From Thamnaconus septentrionalis (Eukaryota; Chordata; Actinopteri; Tetraodontiformes; Monacanthidae), in contig CM020501.1 in assembly GCA_009823395.1 (NCBI GenBank), positions 22,516,861 through 22,580,860 on the forward strand: 64,000 nucleotides of DNA, read 5' to 3'. Each line of letters starts with the position of its first letter. Position 1 is the first letter of the stretch. Position numbers and translations under genes: made by a program. This document shows, in pieces, positions 14,211 to 24,517 of the stretch. The notes beneath the pieces were generated by a model. That model had not been told where the DNA came from and made no database searches. It saw only the letters and a list, made by a program, of their open reading frames with translations.

Positions 14211-14464
14211 ACACACACACACAGTAGGGAGCAAACCTCCTCAAATGGAGGCAATGGTCGTAGTTATGACAGCTTTAGGACGAGGATGAAGAGATTGAGA
14301 AAAATGTGACCTTTGACCTTGGGCGCGCTCGGTTGCAAACCACCGTGTTTGTCTCTGCGTGTTTTTTATTTTTATCGTTTCCGTAGGATCGGGGTCGATC
14401 CTAATCTAAGCTCCTCCCTCTCTTGCAGAAATACCTGCAGACGAGTACGGCGGAAGGCAGCTGA
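3397..14464 (+). CDS. znf638: Zinc finger protein 638 (matrin-type ZnF and RRM protein)
   Basis: ZNF638 (NP220) is a nuclear DNA/RNA-binding protein linked to splicing and silencing. Coding exons: 3397-5128, 6519-6581, 6736-6765, 6868-7058, 7356-7561, 7713-7931, 8029-8127, 8225-8259, 8425-8450, 8600-8628, 8710-8829, 9448-9579, 9864-9905, 10317-10454, 10562-10726, 11385-11771, 11843-12175, 12656-12829, 12919-13066, 13140-13784, 13876-13956, 14047-14168, 14429-14464. Landmarks in order: [26 protein letters not shown]2H2 finger (CSLC...H-x5-H), SR/His-rich segment, RRM1 (LVYLTGIP), RRM2 (LVLISGLP), RRM3 (LLVIQNVP), acidic and Arg/Glu-rich tract, [15 protein letters not shown], Ala-Pro-Asp repeat, C-terminal matrin finger ([11 protein letters not shown]). 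These match human ZNF638 in content and order. The first strong Met is at 3764; the open frame runs upstream to an acceptor at 3396, so coding may start earlier. From 3764 the exons total 4786 nt, one base over a multiple of three, because exon 6519-6581 appears to carry an extra base. All other junctions keep phase. Confidence 0.88.
6519..6581 (+). other. znf638: znf638 zinc-finger exon with one extra base
   Basis: The exon begins in phase with [11 protein letters not shown] and should continue Cys-RDLRNK into YPDWKPD in the next exon (6736). As written, the frame leaves this path within the tgcctgcctgcc run at 6553-6564, and the next exon would then hit a stop within seven codons. A 62-base exon would restore both the phase and the His-x3-Cys spacing of the matrin finger. 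Confidence 0.75.
7088..7290 (+). repeat. tRNA-derived SINE fragment
   Basis: It starts with a tRNA-like head (agtggtagattgtccaccg), followed by a B-box-like gtgttcgattcccaaccgg and a 'caaagact' body. It lies in a znf638 intron just after the donor at 7059. The same family supplies the inverted segment at about 17190-17310. Confidence 0.55.
8966..9377. repeat. MITE-like inverted-repeat element
   Basis: Imperfect terminal inverted repeats begin with agggatgg at the left and end with acatccct at the right. Each is followed internally by AT-rich ATTAATCG-type words in opposite orientation. About 410 bp, in a znf638 intron and with no coding capacity. It is probably a non-autonomous DNA transposon; I cannot name the family. 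Confidence 0.6.
13165..13400 (+). repeat. znf638: In-frame 12-bp coding minisatellite
   Basis: A 12-base unit, gctcctgatcc(a/g), is repeated tandemly and encodes Ala-Pro-Asp-Pro. It then degenerates into [18 protein letters not shown] variants. It lies entirely within the 645-base znf638 exon, so the repeat is translated. Confidence 0.9.
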
Positions 14465-14602
14465 ACGTGGCTCTGCCCCCTCTGGCGCCGCCTCATCCCT
14501 TCGTGACAAAAAAGGTCCATATTTTCAAGATGATGTCCACCACTGTTCCACTTGTGTGTGTCGTGGATAATGTTGTAAGAAAAGTATTGCTGACAAGAAG
14601 CC

Positions 14603-14608
14603 AATAAA
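14603..14608 (+). terminator. Polyadenylation signal of znf638
   Basis: AATAAA about 140 bases after the TGA stop at 14462-14464. It is the first canonical hexamer downstream of the last coding exon. Confidence 0.75.
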
Positions 14609-15163
14609 AACGTTTTTACTTAGTCATCCGTGTCATTCACACTTTTGTTCATGGCCAGCAGTCTGGGTCACATGACCTCAACTCCTCTAAATATTGAGAA
14701 TCTTGAGGACTTCAGATTTGTTTTAGATCAACATGTTTCAGGGTTCTTGCACAAGAGGCGCTGCTTCAGAATCCTTATCACCTGTAATCTGCATAACTAC
14801 CAGTAGGTGGCGACTTGAGATATTTTTTATTATTTGTTTTTAAATGAACTATTAAAATTGGTTTGAAATTGGTTTGTCTAAAAGAAGCCCAATCACACAA
14901 TGCATTAATAAATTAAACAAATGAAAATGACCAAAAAACAACTGGTAAAAAAACATTTTGTGCGTTTTTGTTTTTTTGGTCTCCACAAAGACACTGTGAC
15001 TGGCTGTTAATGGTTCTGCCTGTTCATCTGGTCTGCTATCTGATGCTGTCGCTGTGGAAAACAACTGGAGGCCCCTCCTACTTGGTTCCCCTCCAGATGT
15101 TTATCAGCTCTGTGGCTAAAGTGCGACACCTCATTCTCATCCGTTGCCAGAAATGAAAAAAAC

Positions 15164-15232
15164 AAAAAAAACAGACTGATGTGAAGGCCTCAGCGTGGAC
15201 GAGGCCTTCACCTCAGTCTGTTTTTTTTTTTT
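15164..15232. repeat. Near-perfect inverted repeat (hairpin)
   Basis: Arms of 22 bases (core gactgatgtgaaggcctc) differ at one position and are separated by the 9-base loop agcgtggac. Flanking A and T runs extend possible pairing to about 30 bp. Confidence 0.85.
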
Positions 15233-15273
15233 CCTGAGCGTCGGACCTGCAGACCACTGACGTGCAAGAAGGA

Positions 15274-15278
<5 letters not shown>

Positions 15279-15368
<90 letters not shown>
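15279..15368. repeat. (GT)n microsatellite
   Basis: About 88 bases of uninterrupted GT dinucleotide, directly after the hairpin at 15164-15232. Confidence 0.97.
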
Positions 15369-15371
<3 letters not shown>

Positions 15372-17019
15372 TCCCTCCCCTGGAGGCAAACCTGCGCAGC
15401 CTCACCTGTCGGGCAGGTTGGGCTGGATGGAGAGCTGAACAGGGGGAGGAGGGTGAGGGTGGGATCAGAGGAGAGCAGAGGAAGGGAGGAAAAGCTGCCG
15501 GGTGGTGCAACCGGACCAGAGACGGCAGCGGTGAGGGAGTCTATTCTCTGGAGTGACCAGGTGAGAATCTGCGCTGTGGCTGCATGCAGGTGGAGGAGTG
15601 TGAAGGGTTGAGACAGACTGACGGACAGACAGCAGGGCGGCTGCTGCTCCATCAGGAAGGAGGAAGTTTCTCTTTTTTCTTTTACTTTTATTCAAGCTGC
15701 AAGGTTTTTAGGGGGTCGCGGTGGGGGAAGGGGGAGGGGCACGGCTGGTGTCTGTAAATCCTTGCAGACACGGTGGGGATTGTGTGTCACGGTGGCAGTG
15801 TCACGACGCGTTGTCGTGCTTTATTACACACACGCACAAGTTAATCACCTCATGATGAGGAAGAGTGAAGGAGCCGCTGCTGACCGACGGAATGTGAACG
15901 CACCGCCCCGACCTGAACTACCTGATTGTGTAACAGACGCAGGCTCTCTGAATGTGTGCGTGCGTGTGTGTGTGTGTTCTAGTATACATGGCCCTGTGAC
16001 AACATGGTGGCCAGATTCACAACTTCCTGTCTGTCTTTATGAGCTGCAGAATGTAAAAGTCAATGGAAGCCAATGTCGGTCCTCACAAAGACAGAGAGAC
16101 AAGCGTGTGTGTGTGTGTGTGTGCGTGTGTACACAGTCACACATGTTCCTCCTGAGTGCTGTGTGATGTTTTAGGTTAATCTGGTTATTTTCACTGTTGT
16201 GACTCTTTTTTTTTCTTATCTTTCTTTCTTTTTTTATTAATGTGGGTGATTTTTGAGGAGGACAGTTTGCCAAGTTGCCTGTGATGTGTATTTTTTTTTA
16301 CGTTGGCGTCTTGTTGTTTTTTATTGTTTAGACTTTGCGTTCATTATTGTTTTTGACACAAGGTGGCTGCCGTTGGGAAAAGCACATATTGGGGAATAGG
16401 TGAGAGAAAGGGGAGGAGCACAGGAAGTGGGAGAGCACATAGTTTTCACCAGACCTGAAGCAGGAAGCTGGATTTTTGGACAAAGAGTTGGTTTTATTTT
16501 GCAGTCATCGGCTTGAGTCACACAAAACAAATTGGAAGTGCGCCTCGCCACTGGGGGCACAAGACTGAGGAAGGTCCAGTGTGTAAAATTTGACCTGTTC
16601 GACAACAAGTCGGTGTAGGAATGTTTGTCGCAGCAATAGCGGCGTATAGACCTGGCTTTCAAAGGTCGATTGTCCCAGTCAGATCAATTAACTGCTGTTT
16701 GGAATTTCTTAATCATCTGTCTATTGCGTCCCTGATGCTAACTGGCTAACCGGCATTTTTTTACGTGACCACATGCGGTCTAGTCTACTACTGACCATTG
16801 TCAAAACTGGTGCCCGAACAGGGACCAGTGACTTGATGTCACGGTTGAGTCCATTTGCAGATGAGGCCGGAGGTGAACAGCATAAACATAGAGCACAAGT
16901 ATAACAAAAAATAAGAAGGCGCCACCCTATGGCGCAATTTGGTAACGTGTTACTACATTGGCTGGTACAATATGGTGGGCGAGGGCTGCAAACACAGAAA
17001 TTATGCAAATTCATGATGT

Positions 17020-17335
17020 GTGTTGCTGTGGTGCAGTGGTTAGCGCTGCCGCCTCACAGCAAGAAGGTTGTGGGTTCGATTCCAGGCCTGCCTCTGTGTG
17101 GAGTTTGCATGTTTTCCCTGTGGCTACCTGGGTTCTCTCAGGGTTCTCCAGCTTCCTCCCACAGTCCAAAAATGGGCATGTGAGGTGTTAAAGTCCCAGT
17201 GATTGCAAAATATCATCCCCTGAGGGAGTGGTGGGCAGCAGCGATGCCACGCCCCGGAATCATTGGGTGATTTAACCCCCCAATTCCATCCCCAAATACT
17301 GAGTGCAAAGTGGATATTGAAAATGAATGGATGGA
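17020..17335 (+). repeat. Chimeric tRNA-derived SINE
   Basis: The head (gtgcagtggttagcgctgcc, then a gtgggttcgattcc B box) belongs to the SINE family also present at 37025, 45495, 53920 and 59165. From about 17190 to 17310 the sequence is instead the reverse complement of another teleost SINE body (ggttaaatcacc read on the minus strand). It then ends in the first family's tail, gaaaatgaatggatggatg. Confidence 0.65.
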
Positions 17336-17485
17336 TGCTTTTACCAATAGAATAAAAACCTAAATGTAGCAATTTTGTACACGTAATGTGTTACTATAGC
17401 CTGGCTGTAATGAAGGGTCTGTGTGCATGTGTGCGTTGACACTGACAAAGAGTCAACATGTTGCCGTGGTGTCGTCCCCCAGAAG

Positions 17486-20400
17486 ATGGCGCTAGCGGCC
17501 GCCTTCCTGTCCGAGGACCAGTTCACCTGCTCCATCTGCCTGGACGTGTTCAACAACCCGGTGTCGACGCCATGCGGCCACAGCTTTTGCCAGGGCTGCA
17601 TCTCGTCCTACTGGGACAGCGGTGGGCCGCGGGGCGCCCACCGCGCCTTCCAGTGTCCCCTCTGCAAGGAGTCGTACCGCAAGCGGCCCGAGCTCCAGAT
17701 CAACCGCACGCTGAAGGAAATCACCGAGCAGTTCAAGCAAATGGCCAAAGCTGCTCCGCCGGAGGTGGGAGGAGGAGGGGAGGAGTACCCTTCCCAGTTC
17801 TTCCCTTCCACCGGCCCCCAGAGAGCCGGGGACATGCCGGAGAGCGTCTTCGCCGAGATGATGACCCGCTTTCAGCAGCAGCAGCCCGGCGACGCACAAT
17901 CCAAGGTGCACGACGAGCCGCCTCCACCTTACTCACCTCACCGCAGGTAAAATATGAGAGTGTTTGATTTTGATTATCCTCAAGGTATCTATCTGCAGTG
18001 TAGAAAGTTGTCAAGATAAAAAAAAAAAAAGTCCATGAGGAGGTGTGTCCAAACTTTTGAATGGTATAATTTTAGCAAGAACATTTTATTCATATTCCCT
18101 CCTATTTTTTTTTGTTTTTGTTTTTTTTTTATGATGGAATTGCATTTTTTGGGGTCAGTGAGTGATAGGGGAGTCAGGATTGTGGGAACCAAATTGTTTC
18201 GCAACAATTGGGGAGGGGGGGTCACTTTTTAACACCACTGGAGCAGCAGCCAGAAAAAGCTGCAACACGACCAACTGGCTGAAGCATGTGAGTGATGTGT
18301 CTGATAAGCAGATACACTCTGAGTGGCCCAGGTGGCACCAGTAGCCCCGCCTCCAACCTGCCCCTGTGTCCCATCCACCTGAGGGGCCTGGAGGTGTTCT
18401 GTCGCACCGACAACACCTGCATCTGCAGCACCTGTGTGGAGACAGCAGAGCACCGCGGCCACAACGTCACCCCCGCCCGCAGGGAGTGGCACATCAAGAA
18501 GGTGTGTGTGTGTGTGTGTATGTGCGTGTGCGTGTGTGTGTGTGTGAAATGTTAGGACACCAGCAGATCATTGATATAAAATAATGAAGGACGATCATCA
18601 TCGTCACAACTCCCCCTGGTGGTGGTTAACAGCAATACGGCTCATAAGCCCCTCCTACACCATGTACGCTGATTGGCAAAATAAAAAAAAATGAATCATC
18701 ATTCGGTTCAGTTCCATTACTCTGACGTTTGTCACAGTGTTTTTAAAGTTAGTTTCACCTGCAATCCATGAAAAAGAGGACTCATGCTTGACAGCTGACC
18801 ACTCACGCACGGCCTGTGATTGGCCGGTTTGGTCTCTTGTTTGCTGAGCACAGACTGTAGTTCCAGACATGGAGCTGGGCCACAGTAGTCGGCTGCCGAC
18901 AAATGTGTCTGTCCTGTTCATCCGCAGTCCCAGCTCGGTATCTCGGAGGTGGAACTCAAAGATCTCATCTGTGGGAAGGAGAGAAAAGTGGAGGAAATAC
19001 AAAATTCCCTGAGGGAGATACAGGTGAGTCCGGGAGGGTTGCGGGTGGCGCTGTTACCACTGATCTAACCTTGAAATAAGACTAATTAATGCCCATCGAT
19101 CAGTCTTATTACTGGGGGTATACAAGAGTCTCACACCTTTTCAGTCAAAAGCAGCAACAGAAAGACACATTAGTGAACACACTTCCTGTTTTTTATAAAA
19201 AAAGATCCTGTTTATTTGATAGGAGCAACGGCAGGAGTCGGGAGCGTCAGTAAATGCCACCTCAAGCTACTGCTTGCACTTTAATAAGGCACCAAAGTGT
19301 TAAACTTTACAACCGTACAGCCCAAGGCGACATAATCCAGTGTGACTGCAGGCTCTAGAAATAATTTTTTGGTATTTTGCCTCCAGCTGGACTGAGAAAT
19401 TTTTGGTCTCAGACAGAAAATTGCCAAGCATTTAAATGTGCTTGTCAGCAATGTAGCATCGGAGGCTTCAGGTATATCACAGGTCTAATCAAACCCCTGG
19501 GAACTCTCCTGGGAACTCACCTTGTCCTGGGACAAAAATGTCAACCTTGCAGTTGAAGGTTCCTGGTTGTAGGTGAAGTTTCCTGGTTGCAGGTGAAGTT
19601 TCCTGGTTGCAGGTGAAGTTTCCTGGTTGCAGGTGAAGGTACCTGGTTGCAGGTGAAGGTACCTGGTTGTAGGTGAAGTTTCCTGGTTGCAGGTGAAGGT
19701 ACCTGGTTGCAGATGAACCTCTTGTGGTGGGAAAGAACCTGAGTGTGTTTCTTTTTGACCTTGACAAGAGAAGTTTCAGCTAGTTTGATTAGATTGGGGA
19801 GAAGACACCTGGCAGTTCAGGCCTTGCTGAGCTTCCTGTCACCTGTCCAGATAGGAATGTCCTGCTTTAAAAGCCCTGACTCTGCCAACTGACCGTATTT
19901 CATCCAGGTTGCTGCGGAGAAAGAAACAGAGGGAGTCGTCTGTGCCTTCACCAAGCTCATCTCCAGTGTGGAGCGCTGCCAAGCTGACATCCTGGAGGTA
20001 AAATCCACCCACTTCTGTCTGCCTCCGTGTGTGTCCCCATACTGGGTGGTGTTGTTCACACGCAGTCCACACCTTTCTCATCCGAGGTGATCGAGATGAA
20101 CCGGCGAGCAGCCGAGCACCAGGCCCAGAGTCTCCTGAAGGAGCTGGAGGAGGAGATCAGGGAGCTGAGGCGGAGGAGCGCCACTCTCACCCAGCTGGTC
20201 CTGTCCGAGGACTACCTTCACTTCCTGAAGGTACCGACCGAGGTGGTCCTGCCCCTTCGTCAACACACACACACACACGCACACACGCACACACACACAC
20301 ATAACCACAGTTGTAAGCTCCTGAAACCAGAGTTTTTTCTAACGGGAGTCCAGGTTGAGCTTTTTCGAGAAGTCCGGTTACAGCAATCGACTCGTGTGGA

Positions 20401-21222
20401 CAGCAAACCGAGGAAAACTGCAATAATCTCTTGTCGGCACTGCCTAATGTCACAGTAAGTGACGGTAAACTGTTACGGTGTCTTCACTGAGACCAGTGGA
20501 CGTGACCAGCTGACGGAGTTGCCATCTTGGAGAGGTTAGCCTAAACGCTGGCGCTATTTAGCATATTATCAGCTTGCATGTCTCCGTACTTTGACTGACA
20601 TGACTCTCAATCCACATTTTGTTGATTTTGTACTTGTGTTACAGTGAGCAGTAACTCCACTTCGTTGTAATCTGCCCTGCTTCAGTTCGCCAAGTGTGAT
20701 CATAGGCCAAAAAAGTTTGGTTTCAAAAATACCCACATTGCTATGGAAAGGGCCTGAGATGTTTCTTACCACCTACAGGTGTTTCCCACCTTGTCTACCA
20801 ACCCTCAGACCAAGGACTGGTCCGGTGTGTCCCTGGAGTCAGACCTGACCTCTGGTGGAATCCTCAGGACCGTCAGTCAGACGCTGGACCGCCTGCAGGA
20901 GGAGTTGCGCGTGCTGCCAGAAGCCTGTGAGTCTGGGTGAAAGACCTGAACATTCAACAAGGGGTTAAATCATTTACAGCCCTGTTCTTTCTCTGTTGAC
21001 AGGCCAGAGACTGTCTGTGGACAAACCTGTCACCCGACCAAACCCAAGTAAGAATCCTCTGCGTCCTCTCTTTACCCAGTTTCGCAATTTCTGGTGAAAG
21101 CCTGAACGGTGTTGCTGTCCTTGCAGAGATCCGGAGGGTTCAGGAATATGCAGGTAAAGGTTTGTGCTCCCCTGAGTCCAGTCACTGTTCAACACTCTGG
21201 CCACCAGGCAGCTCTCCCTCTC

Positions 21223-21257
<35 letters not shown>

Positions 21258-22243
21258 TCCCCCACCATCTGTGTGTCCAACTGCTTCAGCCGACCTCACC
21301 CTGGACCCTCACACCGCCCACCCACGCCTCGTCATCTCCTTGGATGGGAAGCAGGTGCACTGTGGGGACCGACACCAGTCGGTGGCCGACAACCCGGAGC
21401 GCTTCGACCGAGTCGTCTGCGTTCTGGCCCGCGAGGGCTTCAGCTCCGGCCGCCATTACTGGGAGGTAGGCGGAGCCCCCGACATCCAATCATGAGCTTA
21501 TTTCCCCCACTGGCCATGTAGGTCACCCCAAGCTTAGGACTGACTGTGTGCGACTACCAGCTGTCCGACCGTCTTCTCCTTCATGACTTTTCTGATGCAA
21601 ATTGTTTCCTGTCATTTCATCATAACCTACAAGTCTCAGAACTGCTGGGTTGCCGGTTTGAATCCCACTCCAGCTTTGTAGAAAATCCAAGCAATAACCA
21701 TTGTTTATCTCGTTTGTCTTGAAAGACACGTAAAGCAAAGACATCATTGGTCTTTGACCTTTTGGTCGAGGAAAACTTCCATCATTTTATTAGCGTAAGA
21801 GGAGCAAAGCAAATTTCCGGCAAATCAAACAAGGTAACGAATGCCAGTTAACTGCGCATTGCTGCCCTCTACAGGTGGAGGTAGGAGAGAAGACAGACTG
21901 GGACCTGGGCGTGGCCAGCAGGTCGGTCAATCGCAAGGGGAAGATCACTGTCAGCCCCGCCCACGGCTACTGGTTCCTCAGCCTGCGCGATCAGAGCGAC
22001 TACGCCTTCCGGACGGAGCCCTCCACCATCCTGACGGTGGGCGCCAAGCCATCCCGCATCGGCATCTACGTGGACTGCGACAAGGGAGTTTTGTCCTTCT
22101 ACAACGTGGACGGCAGGGTTCTCATCTACACCTTCACCAACGCCTTCCCCGACACCATCCATCCTTTCTTCAGCCCCTGCACCAACAAATCAGGGAGGAA
22201 CGAGGCACCGTTGGTCATCTGCCCACCAGCGACCACAGAATGA
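17486..22243 (+). CDS. TRIM-family E3 ubiquitin ligase (RING, B-box, coiled coil, PRY-SPRY)
   Basis: Ten phase-consistent exons: 17486-17946, 18342-18501, 18928-19023, 19908-19997, 20087-20230, 20779-20926, 21003-21047, 21127-21153, 21290-21465, 21875-22243. They total 1716 nt, or 571 residues. The RING (residues about 15-65) has CSICLDVF...[10 protein letters not shown]...CPLC. One B-box follows ([12 protein letters not shown]...H-RGH). Three exons form an amphipathic Glu/Arg-rich coiled coil ([25 protein letters not shown]). The PRY-SPRY has [17 protein letters not shown] and [11 protein letters not shown]. The domain order is that of fish TRIM25/39/47-type ligases, in which RING recruits E2-ubiquitin and B30.2 selects the target. 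The start Met lies three bases after an acceptor at 17482, in a good context (aagATGg). The RING exon ends with a PPPPY motif (residues 145-149). I cannot assign a one-to-one orthologue. Confidence 0.9.
19561..19719. repeat. 20-bp minisatellite, eight units
   Basis: A unit of tcctggttgcaggtgaagtt is repeated eight times head to tail, with gtt/ggt variants at the unit end. It lies in the TRIM gene's third coding intron. A minus-strand open frame across it is only a translation of the repeat. Confidence 0.95.
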
Positions 22244-22640
22244 CCCCAGTCGTTGAGTTATTATTTTTTTTTTTAAGAAACACTTGATCTGACCATTTAT
22301 TTCTGAGTGAACTAGAATTGTGATTTGAGTTTGAACTAGAATCTCAGACTGGCCAGACCGGACTGAAATCAAACTTCTACAACACGTCCTGCCGTTTTTC
22401 TGAACCAGTTGGACGTGAATGATGTCACACTGTGTGGCATCAGGTGGGAAAATCATTTGAGACAAAGCTTATGAGCGAAGATCTGTAATGTGTTGGCAGG
22501 GAAAAATCAATTCCTACAGTCCAAACTTTTCTTTTTTTTTGAGCTTTGATTTACCTGCTGGCCATGAGTACCGATTCCACTCCGAGATTTTCTGAGATTT
22601 ACATACAATTTTAGAATGTTTAAACGGAAATAAATGGAAA

Positions 22641-22688
<48 letters not shown>

Positions 22689-23320
22689 GTTATTATTGTT
22701 ATTATTGTTATTACTACCAAAAGCTCTTTCACCAGACTTTCAGAAGGAAAATCAGGTTCAGTTACTGGATTATTTTAGTCTTTCCACTGTTGCATCATCA
22801 AGCTGAGAGCGAGTCTTTGGGTGTGTGTGTGTGTGTGTGTGGACTGGCATAACCGTTATGTTATTCCTTCCCAACATTTCAAGCGATTGTTGCAAATTCC
22901 AGAAACTGACACAAATTATCATTATGATGCACTGGAGCTCCGGACGGACTCCAGGGTAGTTTCCAAAGTTTGGAAAAATCTGTTTTGGAATGGGACACGC
23001 CAAGAACGACAACAACTCCTGAATTAGATACATGGTAGCATGTAATGGTCACATGGGTTTACATACATGAGTTTTAACAACGCCACAGTGCATGCGCGCA
23101 ACCACACACACACACACACACACACACACTCTATTCAGGTGTGTGTCTTCTTTCGATCGCCACCCTGCTTGGCTGCGTGTCCTCGGACCCCAAGGCACCT
23201 CACGCCCTCCAGCAACACGGGGGTCCCATGACGGGGGTCTGGTCACAGGGAGGAGGAAACACATCACACGTTGTACCCTGAACGCAGAGGCTGTGGCATG
23301 ATCTTCCGTCTGAATGAGCA
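22244..23320. other. Convergent 3' spacer between the TRIM gene and adissp
   Basis: No exon supported. Contents are the TRIM 3' UTR, a (TTA)n tract (22640-22712), short GT/CA tracts near 22820 and 23100 and unique sequence. Confidence 0.55.
22640..22712. repeat. (TTA)n microsatellite
   Basis: An ATT trinucleotide tract with a few G interruptions towards the right end, downstream of the TRIM stop codon. Confidence 0.95.
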
Positions 23321-23325
23321 AATCC

Positions 23326-23331
23326 TTTATT
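23326..23331 (-). terminator. Polyadenylation hexamer overlapping the adissp stop codon
   Basis: AATAAA on the minus strand. Its internal TAA is the in-frame stop of the proposed last adissp exon. Confidence 0.5.
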
Positions 23332-24517
23332 TTGCTTTGTGCTTAGTGAATGTGGTCCTTGACAGTTGAGAGTCGTAGGCAACTGGACTTGGCTCTTTGT
23401 TGTGTTCCCCGACCTCAGCAGGACAGAAGAGGCCTGGAGTGTCTTCAAGGTGACAAGGACAAAGTCCAGTTACCTGCGAGTCAGCACACTAAAGCCCCTC
23501 TGGTGTGTTGCAGGAGACCCACCGATGACCTTGGCCTGGAGTCGGACCTTCAGACGGCTCTCCCTCCTGCCCCTGGTCACCAGAGTGATGTGTTCCTGCA
23601 GCAGCCCTTCGTGCTGGGTCCTGTACTCGCACGTGACCTTCACTCCTCCTGGGCAGCAGGGCGAAAGGATTGACCAGTTTTCAGCTGGAACATTGCAGAC
23701 ATTCTTTTGCGGCGCCTTCGCAAAATTCGTAGAGCTGGTACCAACCGTCCACCGTGGAGTTGATGCAACTGACCCGGACGCTGGTGGACTTGCGAGTTGG
23801 AGAGGAGGAAGGAAGGGAAGAGAGATCTTTGCCCAGAGTCGGCACATCGGGAAGGGTGAAGACGATCTCATAGCAGTGGTGGCTCTTGAGGAAGCCGGCC
23901 TGGGGAGAGACGATGAGCAGTCACACATCCTTCGGTGAACCAAGTGACGCTGATGTTGGATGCTGGATTTTCAGAAGGAATCATCTTTGGCGTCACTTCT
24001 TGTTGTGGGGTGAAACAGTTTCAATGACAAGTGTGTTTGCTATAAGGTGAAGTTCAACCATGTTTATTTTTCTTCACAAATCAATGTATTTTATTCCAGA
24101 GTTACATTGGGAACCCTCACTTATAAAATTGCTTGTAAAGGAAAAAGTGGCAACCGGTCCAGGTGCGTAAGGGTGAAAGCAGGCAAGGTTTCAGGGTTGT
24201 AGTGCGAGGCCACACCTTGACGACGTAGCAGCCCTCTTTCTCCAGCACGGCGATGAGGCTGGACAAGTTGGACTGGTCGTCTCTGCGCGTAGGGGAGCCG
24301 GGAGGTCCCTCGTCGTCGTCAGGGAAATGAACCCCACCGGCCCTGGAGGTGGAGCCTGGTGACGGAGAGGAAACACGGGGGGGTTCCCCGGAAACCAGGC
24401 AAGCAGACGAGGAAGACAAGGGACACCCGAGGTGTCATTGTCCCACCCGAAAAGACGAGGAGGGAAACCAGTGTGGTAATTGTTCAAACCAGACTCACCT
24501 TTTCTTCCTGTTGCCAT
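23327..24517 (-). CDS. adissp: Adipose-secreted signaling protein homologue (C20orf27/UPF0687)
   Basis: Exons on the minus strand, in coding order: 24517-24499, 24355-24216, 23899-23746, 23648-23523 and probably 23433-23327. Phases agree throughout and total 546 nt (181 residues; human about 174). Segments matching the human family are GGVHFPDDD, YVVKAGFLKSHHCYEIVFTL, VKVTCEYRTQHEGLLQE and LKVRLQAKVIG; human has VHFDEKL, KVGFLK...YEITFTLP and VKCEYSAHKEGVLKEE. The first exon encodes only MATGRK, so the N-terminus is shorter than in human. The last exon fits by phase but ends YDSQLSRTTF rather than the human YDSEHSDW ending, so it is the least certain part. The human protein is reported as a secreted factor, but I see no signal peptide here. 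Two donors (after 23746 and 23523) are weak but fit. Confidence 0.72.

Larger units (their letters stand above)
14620..17480. other. Intergenic spacer between znf638 and the TRIM gene
   Basis: No exon could be supported. The spacer holds a long hairpin (15164-15232), a (GT)n tract (15279-15368), shorter GT tracts near 15960 and 16105, and a chimeric SINE (17020-17335). Promoter elements of the TRIM gene are presumably near its right end but are not recognisable. Confidence 0.6.

Noticed and set aside
15137..15652. 171-codon minus frame with a long Thr-His run
   Set aside because: Translation of a GT/CA microsatellite; flanking residues show no family.
23366..23938. 190-codon plus-strand open frame
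   Set aside because: Antisense to the adissp exons, whose minus-strand protein matches a known family.
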